Assembly (NCBI GenBank): GCA_021158225.1
Contig: JAGGUZ010000003.1
Span: 1-57,730 of the forward strand
Direction of reading: 5' to 3'
Length of the DNA: 57,730 bases
DNA from: a bacterium
GTDB taxonomy: Bacteria > Patescibacteriota > Gracilibacteria > UBA1369 > PNNO01
Made by a program: the position numbers and the translations under genes. The notes under the pieces were generated by a model. It was not told the DNA's origin, searched no databases, and saw only the letters and a program-made list of their open reading frames with translations. Shown here piece after piece: positions 29,311 to 38,014 of the stretch (the stretch's first letter is position 1; the number at the start of each line of letters is the position of its first letter).

Positions 29311-29664
29311 ATGCGACATCAGAACAGATTGCAAAAAATCGGGACAGATGCATCACATCGTAAGTCAATGCTTAAAAATCTTGCAATGAATATAATTATT
29401 CATGAAAAAGTAAAGACTACAATCAGTCGTGCAAAAGCTGTGTCTCCGTTTGTAGACAAGCTTATTAACGTCGGAAAAAAAGAAAATAAATTGCATGTTA
29501 TCAGACAACTGGACAAACTTATAACTCATAAAGACTGTAGTAGAAAAATTATGGAAGAGCTTGTGGAAAGATATAAGGATCGTGCTTCCGGATATACAAG
29601 AATCACTAAAGCCGGATTTAGAGCAGGTGATAATGCGTCTATGGTATATATTGAACTCGTTTAA
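29311..29664 (+). CDS. rplQ: 50S ribosomal protein L17
   Basis: L17 is at the tunnel exit. The 117-residue protein has RHQNRLQKIGTDASHRKSMLKNLAMN, IIHEKVKTTISRAKAV and RAGDNASMVYIELV, all canonical. Confidence 0.97.
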   Translation: MRHQNRLQKIGTDASHRKSMLKNLAMNIIIHEKVKTTISRAKAVSPFVDKLINVGKKENKLHVIRQLDKLITHKDCSRKIMEELVERYKDRASGYTRITKAGFRAGDNASMVYIELV

Positions 29665-29666
29665 TT

Positions 29667-30095
29667 ATGAAAACATATTCACCCAAAAAACAGGATATCG
29701 ATCGGACTTGGTACATTGTTGATGCCAAAGATCAAATACTTGGAAAACTTGCAACCAAAATTGCGGTTAAACTTAGAGGGAAAGACAAACCTATTTTCGC
29801 TCCTCATGTAGATTGCGGAGATTATGTGATTGTTATCAACGCAAAAGATATTGCGGTTACAGGTAATAAAATGAATGATAAGTATTATTACACTCACAGC
29901 GGATTTACAAGTGGTTTACGTAAAAAACCCCTTAAAAAATTACTTGAGGAGAAACCGGAAGAAATTATAAAGAAAGCCGTTCAAGGAATGATCCCGCGAA
30001 ACAAACTACGCAAAGAAATCATGTCAAAGCTTAAAATATTTGCAGGACCGGAGCATACACATGAAGCTCAAAAACCTAAACCGTTAACTGATTAA
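29667..30095 (+). CDS. rplM: 50S ribosomal protein L13
   Basis: L13 is an early 50S assembly protein. The 142-residue protein has TWYIVDAKDQILGKLATKIA, LRGKDKPIFAPHVDCGDYVIVINA and MIPRNKLRKEIMSKLKIFAG. It begins 2 bases after rplQ. Confidence 0.97.
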   Translation: MKTYSPKKQDIDRTWYIVDAKDQILGKLATKIAVKLRGKDKPIFAPHVDCGDYVIVINAKDIAVTGNKMNDKYYYTHSGFTSGLRKKPLKKLLEEKPEEIIKKAVQGMIPRNKLRKEIMSKLKIFAGPEHTHEAQKPKPLTD

Positions 30096-30100
30096 TAATT

Positions 30101-30520
30101 ATGCCAGCACAGCCTAAATCAAAAAAGAAAGATGTTTATTATTATGCAAACGGAAAACGGAAAACCTCCATTGCCCGCGTTAGAATTATTCCGGGTGGAA
30201 AAGGTGAAATTACAATCAACGAAAAACCGATGAAAGAATTTTGCCAGGTTAAAACGCAACAAGATTTAATTTTAGCACCGCTCGATCTTGTTGGTCTTTC
30301 AAATAAAGTCGATGTAAGTGTTAAAGTTACAGGTGGAGGATTTAATTCTCAAGCTGACGCAATTAGACACGGCATAGCAAGAGCTCTCTTGGAATATGAT
30401 GAAATGTTTAGAGCAACTCTTAAAAAAGCCGGATTTATTACAAGGGATTCAAGAATAAAAGAAAGGAAAAAATACGGATTGAAGAGGGCAAGAAAAGCAC
30501 CTCAATTCTCTAAACGTTAA
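30101..30520 (+). CDS. rpsI: 30S ribosomal protein S9
   Basis: S9 reaches the P-site tRNA with its C-terminal tail. The 139-residue protein has YYYANGKRKTSIARVRIIPGG, GGGFNSQADAIRHGIARAL, and ends KKYGLKRARKAPQFSKR with the conserved terminal Lys-Arg. Confidence 0.97.
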   Translation: MPAQPKSKKKDVYYYANGKRKTSIARVRIIPGGKGEITINEKPMKEFCQVKTQQDLILAPLDLVGLSNKVDVSVKVTGGGFNSQADAIRHGIARALLEYDEMFRATLKKAGFITRDSRIKERKKYGLKRARKAPQFSKR

Positions 30521-30521
30521 A

Positions 30522-31169
30522 ATGCGATTTGATATTTGCACACTGTTCCCGGACATGTTCACTTCTTATTTTAGTGATAGCATTTTAAAGCGCGCTAAAG
30601 ATGAAGGCTTAATAGAGATCCGCATTCATAATATTCGTGACTACAGCAAAGATAAGCATAAAAAAGTTGACGATACTCCGTATGGAGGCGGAGCCGGAAT
30701 GCTCATGACCGCACAACCTTTGTACGATTGCCTTATGGCTGTTAAAAAAATTAATAGTGGACCGGTTGTGTTTATGACACCGCAAGGCAAAAAATTAACC
30801 CATACGCATGCGAAGAGACTTGCAATGAACAATGAGTCTCTTATTCTATTATGCGGACGATACGAGGGCATAGACCAACGAATTCGCGATCTTCTGGTTG
30901 ACAAAGAAATAAGTATTGGAAATTACGTTTTAACCGGCGGTGAACTTGCCACAATGGTGGTCGTAGACGCCGTTTCACGATTTATTCCAGGAGTACTGGG
31001 CGACGAAGCCTCAGCGGAAGAGGACTCATTTAGCAGACGACTTGGAGGAAAAAAAGAATATCCGCATTACACAAAACCCGCAATTTTTGAAGGATTGGAA
31101 GTACCAGCCGTTCTGCGCTCAGGAAATCATGCCGAGATAGCAAAGTGGAGAAAGGAGCATTTAAGATAA
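30522..31169 (+). CDS. trmD: tRNA (guanine-N1)-methyltransferase
   Basis: TrmD makes m1G37 next to the anticodon and prevents frameshifting. The 215-residue protein shows LFPDMFTSYFSDSILKRA, DDTPYGGGAGMLM, LLCGRYEGIDQRI and IGNYVLTGGELA; the last two build the knot that holds AdoMet. It starts 1 base after the rpsI stop and appears to be the last gene of the alpha-operon block. No terminator hairpin is obvious after it. Confidence 0.96.
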   Translation: MRFDICTLFPDMFTSYFSDSILKRAKDEGLIEIRIHNIRDYSKDKHKKVDDTPYGGGAGMLMTAQPLYDCLMAVKKINSGPVVFMTPQGKKLTHTHAKRLAMNNESLILLCGRYEGIDQRIRDLLVDKEISIGNYVLTGGELATMVVVDAVSRFIPGVLGDEASAEEDSFSRRLGGKKEYPHYTKPAIFEGLEVPAVLRSGNHAEIAKWRKEHLR

Positions 31170-31286
31170 CCTGAAGCATTTAACCAATATTGTCAGCTAC
31201 CATATGCAACTTTTGTCTCTCTTGTTTTACAATATTGTTCATAGCTAAATTTTATTACAAAGTGGCTTTTGTAGATAACTTTTTAC

Positions 31287-31315
31287 TTGCCAAACTCATA
31301 AGGTTCTTATACAAT
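31287..31315 (+). promoter_or_regulatory. Promoter of the deacetylase/glycosidase gene
   Basis: TTGCCA at 31287 and TACAAT at 31310 are separated by 17 bases and lie 30 bases before the ATG. Confidence 0.6.
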
Positions 31316-31344
31316 TTTTTCTACCTCTTAGCAATATATTAACT

Positions 31345-33681
31345 ATGAAGCGTTCACTATTTATCCTTGGCGTTTTTGCCCTTTTCGTAGTAGTAAATTC
31401 GCTCTTTATAGTTACACCGCCGGTTAAAAAAACGGTTGTTAAAACTGAAAAAAAGATAGAGAAGCCCATTCAAGAACTAACGGGAAAAGAGAGAATTCCA
31501 GTCCTTGAATATCACAATTTTGATACCGACAATGCAAGATGGACTCGCTCACCGGAGTCTTTTTATAATGACCTTCTATGGCTCTATAATAACGATTATC
31601 GTCCCATTACGGTAAATCAGTTCTTGAAAATGAAATTCCCAATTGAGAAAGGGAAAAAACCGTTTTTAATTACTTTTGACGACGCCAGTGCAGGCCAATT
31701 CCGAATTCTGGAAGATGGCTCCATTGACCCGAATTGCGCTATTGGAATTATGAATAAATTCCACGAAGATCATCCAGACTTTGGTACTGCAGCAACATTT
31801 TTTGTACTTCCGAACAGTTTTAGGCAACCGGAATATACGGAAGCCAAACTCAAATATCTAATAGCCACAAGTCGCGAGATTGGAAATCATACTTTTGGAC
31901 ATGAAGACCTGGCAACTTTAACAGCCGATGAAATCCAAAAAACCCTGGCAAAAAACAAGGCATATGTTAATAAGAAACTTGGCCGGGATTACTCCTCCGG
32001 TGCACTCGCCTACCCTCTTGGACATTACCCGGATGGCGAGCTTCTGAATTTCATAAAACATGGTAAATACGATGACACCGAGTACAACATAAAAGTGGCA
32101 TTTTTAGTTGGAGCAAGACCGGCGCTAACACCGAACAACAAGGATTTTGACCCATACAAAATCCGTCGAATCCAAGCAATAGATGATGAATGGGAAAGAT
32201 GGTTTAACCGCGAACCCGAAGAAACAGCAAAGTCCGATAAAGTCCCCAAGTTTATACCTTATATTGCACATAGCAACGAAATCATCGAGCCAAAGAAATT
32301 TGATCTTGATGTAAAGTTCACACCAAATAAAAATATTGTTGATACCGGTGCGGAAAATCTTGATGTGCACGGAGAAACGGACGCTCCCAAGCTACCATAT
32401 CAAACATGCAAACCAACAAACGCAAAACCACCATCCATTGCAAGCATCCTATGGAAGTCGCTTAAATACAAACTATCAAAAGTTCGTATAAATAACCCAC
32501 CATTATCAAAACCCGACGGACTTAAATTCAAAGACGGCAAATTCTACTATACGATTGCAAATGAAGATGAATCTATATCGGAAAAATTCTTTAAATATTC
32601 AAATCAATATAGGCTTTCTGATTTTAAGAACGATTTGTTAAAGGCGAATCCGAAAAGCAATTTTGAACCCGAAGATGAAATAATAGTGCCTGACATACCG
32701 GCCATACTTATAAAACACCCACTTAATGTAAAAACCCCTTGGGGAATTTATTTAACCGGTTATTATGCGATTTCGGACGAAGGAAAACGTCTCATAGAGC
32801 AAATGAAAGAGCGCGGAGGAAATATGATAGTTTTTGATGTCAAAGAAATAGATGGCTATGTGTATTATCCCTCATCTGTTTCAATGGTTAAAGAAACCGG
32901 AGCGGATAAACACATTTCCATCCCGAATTTAGCAAATTATGTTCGTTACTGGCACGATAAAGGTATTCACCTAACAGCTCGCATGGTTGTTTTTAAAGAT
33001 ATAAACCTTTCCAAAAACAGACCGGATCTTGCAATTAAAAATTCACACGGAGGACTTTGGGAAAACCGTGAAGGTTCCGTTTGGCTAGATCCATCAAATG
33101 AAGAAACTCAAAATTATATTCTTGATCTAACGGAAGAGCTTGCAAAAGCAGGTATTGATGAAATTCAATTTGACTATATAAGATTCCCCACGCTTGGTCC
33201 CGTTAACAATACAAAGTATAACTTCGATGAAGCAACAACCGAAAAATATGAAATAATCAGAGATTTCATATTCAAAGTCCATGAAAGATTAGCCCCCTAC
33301 GAATCCAAACTCGGACTTGATGTTTATGGAGTAATTGTATGGAATAATGGATATGACGCTCGCTCCACAGGTCAAAGAATGGAATGTTTGGGACCTTACA
33401 TAGATACTGTTTATCCAATGGTATATCCATCTCATTTTGGCCCCGGATTTGCCGGCTTCGACAGCCCGGGAGATCATCCTTATTATTTTGTAAACGAAAG
33501 CATTAAACTGTTTCAGAAATATTTAGAAGGAACAAACACGGAAATTCGCCCATGGTTACAAGCTTTTTCATGGAGAGTTTCAAATTATGGACAATGGTAC
33601 ATAGACGAACAAATAAAAGCGTCCAATGATGCCGGAGTAAAAGGTTATGCTCTCTGGAATGCCGGTAATAAATATTTTTAA
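31345..33681 (+). CDS. Exported polysaccharide deacetylase fused to a LysM-like segment and a putative glycoside hydrolase (DUF4015)
   Basis: The 778-residue protein starts with a signal anchor (residues about 5-25). Residues about 50-230 form a NodB/CE4 deacetylase: PVLEYHNF, the metal-binding LITFDDAS, IGNHTFGHEDL with the His pair, and ALAYPLGHYP. A middle part (about 370-450) looks like a divergent LysM module (FYYTIANEDESISEKFFKYS...IIVPDIP). From about residue 465 a TIM-barrel glycosidase of the DUF4015 type follows: PWGIYLTGYYA, IVFDVKEIDGYVYYPS, VWLDPSNEET and EIQFDYIRFPT, with likely catalytic acids. The plan resembles PgaB, which combines deacetylase and glycosidase domains. It probably acts on surface or wall polysaccharide; the substrate is unknown. 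Confidence 0.87.
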   Translation: MKRSLFILGVFALFVVVNSLFIVTPPVKKTVVKTEKKIEKPIQELTGKERIPVLEYHNFDTDNARWTRSPESFYNDLLWLYNNDYRPITVNQFLKMKFPIEKGKKPFLITFDDASAGQFRILEDGSIDPNCAIGIMNKFHEDHPDFGTAATFFVLPNSFRQPEYTEAKLKYLIATSREIGNHTFGHEDLATLTADEIQKTLAKNKAYVNKKLGRDYSSGALAYPLGHYPDGELLNFIKHGKYDDTEYNIKVAFLVGARPALTPNNKDFDPYKIRRIQAIDDEWERWFNREPEETAKSDKVPKFIPYIAHSNEIIEPKKFDLDVKFTPNKNIVDTGAENLDVHGETDAPKLPYQTCKPTNAKPPSIASILWKSLKYKLSKVRINNPPLSKPDGLKFKDGKFYYTIANEDESISEKFFKYSNQYRLSDFKNDLLKANPKSNFEPEDEIIVPDIPAILIKHPLNVKTPWGIYLTGYYAISDEGKRLIEQMKERGGNMIVFDVKEIDGYVYYPSSVSMVKETGADKHISIPNLANYVRYWHDKGIHLTARMVVFKDINLSKNRPDLAIKNSHGGLWENREGSVWLDPSNEETQNYILDLTEELAKAGIDEIQFDYIRFPTLGPVNNTKYNFDEATTEKYEIIRDFIFKVHERLAPYESKLGLDVYGVIVWNNGYDARSTGQRMECLGPYIDTVYPMVYPSHFGPGFAGFDSPGDHPYYFVNESIKLFQKYLEGTNTEIRPWLQAFSWRVSNYGQWYIDEQIKASNDAGVKGYALWNAGNKYF

Positions 33682-34220
33682 TATCTACGCACTCTGTTAA
33701 GCTGATCCGTAAACAAGTTGTGAGCTTCTCTATAATCATCAAAAACTTTCTGACAAGTCTTTTTAAACGAATTCAAACTTATATCGTCAAAAGCGTTCTC
33801 CTTCGCATAGGCAAGAACCCGTTTATATGCATTTTCATAATTTATAAGCTTTATGATGTAATCCGTATTAAATGTTTCTTCTATTTTCTCTTTATTTCGA
33901 CGAAATTGATTCTTATTCATATAATTTTTAATCAGTTCTATTTCATGAGAAATATTATTTACTTTTTCTTCAAGAATTCCAATATCCGATTCAAGATTAA
34001 AATCTGCAAAGAGATCGTTTAAATCTCTTGTTCCAATCCCAATTTCATTAACTGTCTCAACGATATGATTATGAATATCCAAACCGATGTTTGTAATCTT
34101 AGACGAACCGATAAGTTGCGCTTTCCCACCTGACACATCAAAAAATCCATATACGATCAAAACACCAAGTATAAGAACAAGTACGGTTAAGCCGGATATG
34201 TAAATAATAAATTTTTTCAT
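33678..34220 (-). CDS. Unknown membrane-anchored coiled-coil protein
   Basis: The 180-residue protein has one transmembrane segment (residues about 4-26, FIIYISGLTVLVLILGVLIV) and an extracytoplasmic domain that is acidic and strongly helical, with a likely coiled coil around residues 75-115. Its form resembles LemA-type proteins, but no family motif was found. It converges on the previous gene, with the two stop codons overlapping by four bases. The divergent gene is uvrB, 80 bases away. Function is unknown. Confidence 0.75.
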   Translation of the reverse strand: MKKFIIYISGLTVLVLILGVLIVYGFFDVSGGKAQLIGSSKITNIGLDIHNHIVETVNEIGIGTRDLNDLFADFNLESDIGILEEKVNNISHEIELIKNYMNKNQFRRNKEKIEETFNTDYIIKLINYENAYKRVLAYAKENAFDDISLNSFKKTCQKVFDDYREAHNLFTDQLNRVRRY

Positions 34221-34251
34221 AGCATAAGCATTATAGAGTTGCCACTCGCGA

Positions 34252-34279
34252 TTGCAAAGTTTTTTGTTTCTGGTAAAAT
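34252..34279 (+). promoter_or_regulatory. Promoter of uvrB
   Basis: TTGCAA at 34252 and TAAAAT at 34274 are separated by 16 bases. No LexA-type box was noticed next to it. Confidence 0.58.
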
Positions 34280-34300
34280 AATCAGGCTAATTTTTGTTTT

Positions 34301-36271
34301 ATGAATGACAAAAAATTCAAACTCGTTTCTGATTTTAAACCAACCGGGGACCAACCCGAAGCTATCGCTAAACTTGTCAAAGGAATAAAAGCCGGGAAAA
34401 AAGACCAAGTCCTACTGGGCGCAACCGGAACCGGAAAAACTTTTGTAATGGCGAACATTATTCAGCAAGTTCAGAAACCAACACTTATTATTGCTCATAA
34501 TAAAACATTAACGGCTCAGCTTTGTACGGAATTCCAAGAATTCTTCCCGGAGAACGCGATTAACTATTTTGTTTCATACTATGATTATTATCAACCGGAA
34601 GCTTATATTGCGCGGACAGATACTTACATAGAAAAAGATTCATCCATAAACGAAGAAATAAACAAATACAGACATGCCGCAACACAGAGTCTTCTTACGC
34701 GCAAAGATGTTCTTGTTGTTGCTTCTGTTTCGTGTATTTACGGTCTTGGGAGTGTTGAAGAATACGGAAATGTGGCGGTTAAGATAGAAATCGGAAAAAG
34801 TTACAAAAGAGACAAAATACTTAGACATTTAACCGATATACAATACACAAGAAGCCAGCTTGAATTTAGACGAGGAATGTTCCATGTTTTGGGCGATACG
34901 GTTGAGATTTATCCCCCATCCGGAGACACAATTTATCGTCTTGAATTTTTTGGTGATGAACTGGAACGAATTTCCGAAGCAGATGCTTTTACCGGAGAGG
35001 AACTTAAAGAACTGACAAATATTAAAATTTTTCCTGCGAGACACGATGTCACAACAGCAGATAGAATTCAAAAAGCAGTTGGACAAATACAAATAGATCT
35101 TAAGAATAGATATGATCAATTAAAAAAAATAGGGAAGAATATTGAAGCACAAAGGCTTAAAACAAGAACCGAATACGACATAGAAATGCTTCTTGAAACG
35201 GGATATTGTAGCGGAATAGAGAACTACACAAGGTACTTGAACTTGCGCGAACCGGGAGAACAACCTGCAACATTGATAGACTATTTCCCCGATGATTTTT
35301 TGATACTTATCGACGAATCACATATGACCGTCCCTCAAATAGGAGCGATGTATAATGGGAATTTATCACGAAAACAAACACTTATAGAACATGGTTTCCG
35401 ACTTCCTTCAGCCAATGACAACAGACCGTTAAAATTCGAGGAATTTGAGAAACATATTAAAAACGCCGTATATGTATCCGCAACTCCGGGGAAGTATGAA
35501 ATGGCCAAAACCAAAAGAAAATTTGTTGAACAAATAATAAGACCAACCGGACTTATAGATCCGGGAGTTGAAGTACGCCCAAGTAAAGGACAAATACCGG
35601 ATTTATTAAAAGAAATAAAGAAGAGAATTAAAATTAAAGAGCGCGTACTTATAACTACGTTAACAAAAAAATCTGCGGAAGAACTTACGGATTATCTTGC
35701 AGAACAAGGCATTAAAGTCCGTTATCTTCATTCCGAAATCGATACACTGGAGCGTATTGAAATTCTGAGAGATCTTAGACTGGGAAAATTCGATGTTCTT
35801 GTTGGAATAAACCTTTTACGAGAAGGGCTCGATTTACCGGAAGTATCTTTTATTGGAATTTTAGATGCCGACAAACAAGGATTTTTAAGATCCACCTCCG
35901 CTCTAATTCAAACAATCGGACGTTGCGCGCGCAATGTAAACGGCTTTGTTGTTATGTACGGAGATAAAATAACGGATGCAATGAATAAGGCTCTGGACGA
36001 AACAAATCGTCGTCGAACAAAGCAAATTGCATATAATAAAAAACATGGAATTACTCCAACAACCATTAAAAAAACAATAAAAGATATAACTCTTCACGGC
36101 AAAAAAGATGAAAGCCAGAAGAAATACGAAAAAGTACCAAAAGACGAAATGAAACATTTAATGAAAACACTTGAAGATCAAATGGATCTTGCTTCTCATA
36201 ATTTGGAATTTGAAAAAGCCGCAGAATTAAGAGATGAAATAGATATGCTTCGCGAAGAATTCGGAATGTAA
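34301..36271 (+). CDS. uvrB: Excinuclease ABC subunit B
   Basis: UvrB verifies DNA damage in nucleotide excision repair and hands it to UvrC. The 656-residue protein has the Walker A loop GATGTGKTFVMAN, the damage-probing hairpin region YYDYYQPEAYIARTDTYIEKD, the DESH box (LILIDESHMTVPQ), helicase motif VI (QTIGRCARN) and the C-terminal UVR helical hairpin (LEFEKAAELRDEI) that binds UvrC. Length is normal. It stands alone with its own promoter; uvrA and uvrC are not in the window. Confidence 0.97.
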   Translation: MNDKKFKLVSDFKPTGDQPEAIAKLVKGIKAGKKDQVLLGATGTGKTFVMANIIQQVQKPTLIIAHNKTLTAQLCTEFQEFFPENAINYFVSYYDYYQPEAYIARTDTYIEKDSSINEEINKYRHAATQSLLTRKDVLVVASVSCIYGLGSVEEYGNVAVKIEIGKSYKRDKILRHLTDIQYTRSQLEFRRGMFHVLGDTVEIYPPSGDTIYRLEFFGDELERISEADAFTGEELKELTNIKIFPARHDVTTADRIQKAVGQIQIDLKNRYDQLKKIGKNIEAQRLKTRTEYDIEMLLETGYCSGIENYTRYLNLREPGEQPATLIDYFPDDFLILIDESHMTVPQIGAMYNGNLSRKQTLIEHGFRLPSANDNRPLKFEEFEKHIKNAVYVSATPGKYEMAKTKRKFVEQIIRPTGLIDPGVEVRPSKGQIPDLLKEIKKRIKIKERVLITTLTKKSAEELTDYLAEQGIKVRYLHSEIDTLERIEILRDLRLGKFDVLVGINLLREGLDLPEVSFIGILDADKQGFLRSTSALIQTIGRCARNVNGFVVMYGDKITDAMNKALDETNRRRTKQIAYNKKHGITPTTIKKTIKDITLHGKKDESQKKYEKVPKDEMKHLMKTLEDQMDLASHNLEFEKAAELRDEIDMLREEFGM

Positions 36272-36281
36272 GTCTTAAAAC

Positions 36282-36309
36282 TTGACAATAAAGGCATGGA
36301 TGCTATAAC
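36282..36309 (+). promoter_or_regulatory. Strong promoter of the 36342 gene
   Basis: A perfect TTGACA at 36282 and TATAAC at 36304 are separated by 16 bases, 33 bases before the ATG. Confidence 0.75.
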
Positions 36310-36341
36310 TTGTATCCTTATTATTCTTTTATATACTAGTC

Positions 36342-36962
36342 ATGATCGAAAGTAGCGAACCTGAAGTTTTTCTAACAAATCAAGAAAGATTAGAGCTTAT
36401 TAGAAATACTCTTTTGGAAATTATTCAAATTAGTTGTGATGAAAATATACGCGAGTTGGACAGAATGGATCTAATTAAAGTGAAATTGGGTGATATAATG
36501 GTTCATATTGAGGCTGGCGGAGGAGAGCTTGGATTAAACCAAAACGAACACTCTGTTATAAGCTCTTTAATGTGGCATAGTAACGATTCTGCTCTGCGTA
36601 TAGCTTACAAATGCGCTCGATTGCTTGGAGCTTTAAATCAACCTTCTCGTTATCCGGAATCGTGGGATAATCAACCGATTATAATTAAAAATGCTTTTTT
36701 AAAAGATTTGCAAAATATGCTCGATATTGTTATAAAAGACAATTCAGTCAAGAATCTTCTTAAATTAGAAGAACTTATAAGCGGATTTCTTGTTCATGAA
36801 TCTCTCAATTCGGAGGATGAAGTCAAAAATGTCTGCCTTGAAATTGAAGACTGTATTTATGAAACTTTATATTACGGCTTTGAACTTAGCTTGGTAAGAC
36901 TTAGTATACAAAAAAACACAACCGTTACAATGAGAGGGAAATTAAGCCTGGGTCTTTCATAA
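36342..36962 (+). CDS. Unknown helical protein
   Basis: The 206-residue protein is not recognised. It is acidic, predicted helical and has no membrane segment or signal peptide; motifs such as MDLIKVKLGDIMVHIEAGGGELGL and MWHSNDSALRIAYKCARLLGAL give no family. A strong promoter precedes it, so it is probably a real, well-expressed gene. Its neighbour, also unknown, follows after 19 bases but has a -10-like box of its own. Confidence 0.75.
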   Translation: MIESSEPEVFLTNQERLELIRNTLLEIIQISCDENIRELDRMDLIKVKLGDIMVHIEAGGGELGLNQNEHSVISSLMWHSNDSALRIAYKCARLLGALNQPSRYPESWDNQPIIIKNAFLKDLQNMLDIVIKDNSVKNLLKLEELISGFLVHESLNSEDEVKNVCLEIEDCIYETLYYGFELSLVRLSIQKNTTVTMRGKLSLGLS

Positions 36963-36977
36963 AAGGCTTAAGTATGC

Positions 36978-36983
36978 TATAAT
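36978..36983 (+). promoter_or_regulatory. TATAAT box overlapping the annotated start of the 36982 ORF
   Basis: A perfect TATAAT lies exactly across the first ATG of the next ORF; a weak -35 (TTTCAT) is 17 bases upstream. If it is a -10 box, transcription starts after that ATG and translation must begin at the next ATG (37009). Confidence 0.45.
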
Positions 36984-37008
36984 GAAACGATCAAAAAACA
37001 AAAACAAA

Positions 37009-38007
37009 ATGGATAGTTCTACGGAAAACAACAATCATCACAAAGAAAAGAACTCTCAATATGTCGGCGAGTGGCTTAATCGAAAAGGACCGAGAGATCT
37101 CGAGCCTTTACCTTTAGAAAGAGCTATAACCAATGAGCTTGCCAACCAAGTTATAGAAGACGAATCAACTAAATGGGACACAATCAGAGAAATTGCGGGA
37201 AATTTCAACAAACTCGGAGATGATCTTGAAACTTTCATTGAAAACTTCCTTTTTCAGGAAGACTTAAAAAATCCATACCGCAAAGATGCTCAAAAAAGGG
37301 TAGCAAGCCACATACAAAATTTAATTTCCCGCATAGAAGAAGAAAACATAAAATTAAATTCTTATAGAGATATTGTCGGAGACATTGTAACCACGCTACT
37401 TAGACATTCTTTAAATATCCTTAAAGAGAGAGCAAGTAAAATTCATGATGCCACGGTGAAAGGAAATCCTGTAAGCGTAAATAATTCATATAAATCGTTT
37501 GAAAATTATCGAAATAAATTTTTTAGCGAACTTTCACAAATTCTCTTCATCTTCGCAAACGATCCTTTTGCTCGCGCAGAAGCAGGCCCTTTTGAAAAAG
37601 AGATGACAGATGTAATCTTTGACGCTCTTAAAATTCCCGCAATACCGGAAAACATGCTCGCAGAATATATACAAAGAGACGATACAAAAACCGATGAAGA
37701 AACTTTTAGAAAAGACTATGAATTTTTTATGAATATAGAGCTAGGTTTACATAAGCAAGAATTGCATGAAGAAATTTACATAAATCGTAAGGAATTAGAA
37801 ATGCAATTGGAAACGAGTACAAACTCTCCAAGACTAAAAGATTTTTTAACAAACGAACTTAATTATTGGGAAAAAATGACACCGGAAAAACGATACAAAC
37901 AACTACTACGTATGCGCATTTTTGAATTGTTAGAAACTTCCGCTGGCGAAAAAAGACTTACTCCGGAACTTATGTACAAATTCTATTCCAAGATAAGGTT
38001 TATGTAA
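37009..38007 (+). CDS. Unknown acidic helical protein
   Basis: The product is about 332 residues from the ATG at 37009 (341 from 36982). It is highly charged and helical, with no signal peptide or membrane segment. A GEWLNRKGPRDLEPLPLERAI segment lies near the N-terminus, and the C-terminal half is rich in Glu and Lys (HKQELHEEIYINRKELEMQLE). No family is recognised. The later start is preferred because TATAAT overlaps the first ATG. It may act together with the preceding unknown gene; location is the only support. Confidence 0.7.
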   Translation: MDSSTENNNHHKEKNSQYVGEWLNRKGPRDLEPLPLERAITNELANQVIEDESTKWDTIREIAGNFNKLGDDLETFIENFLFQEDLKNPYRKDAQKRVASHIQNLISRIEEENIKLNSYRDIVGDIVTTLLRHSLNILKERASKIHDATVKGNPVSVNNSYKSFENYRNKFFSELSQILFIFANDPFARAEAGPFEKEMTDVIFDALKIPAIPENMLAEYIQRDDTKTDEETFRKDYEFFMNIELGLHKQELHEEIYINRKELEMQLETSTNSPRLKDFLTNELNYWEKMTPEKRYKQLLRMRIFELLETSAGEKRLTPELMYKFYSKIRFM

Positions 38008-38014
38008 TAGAACT

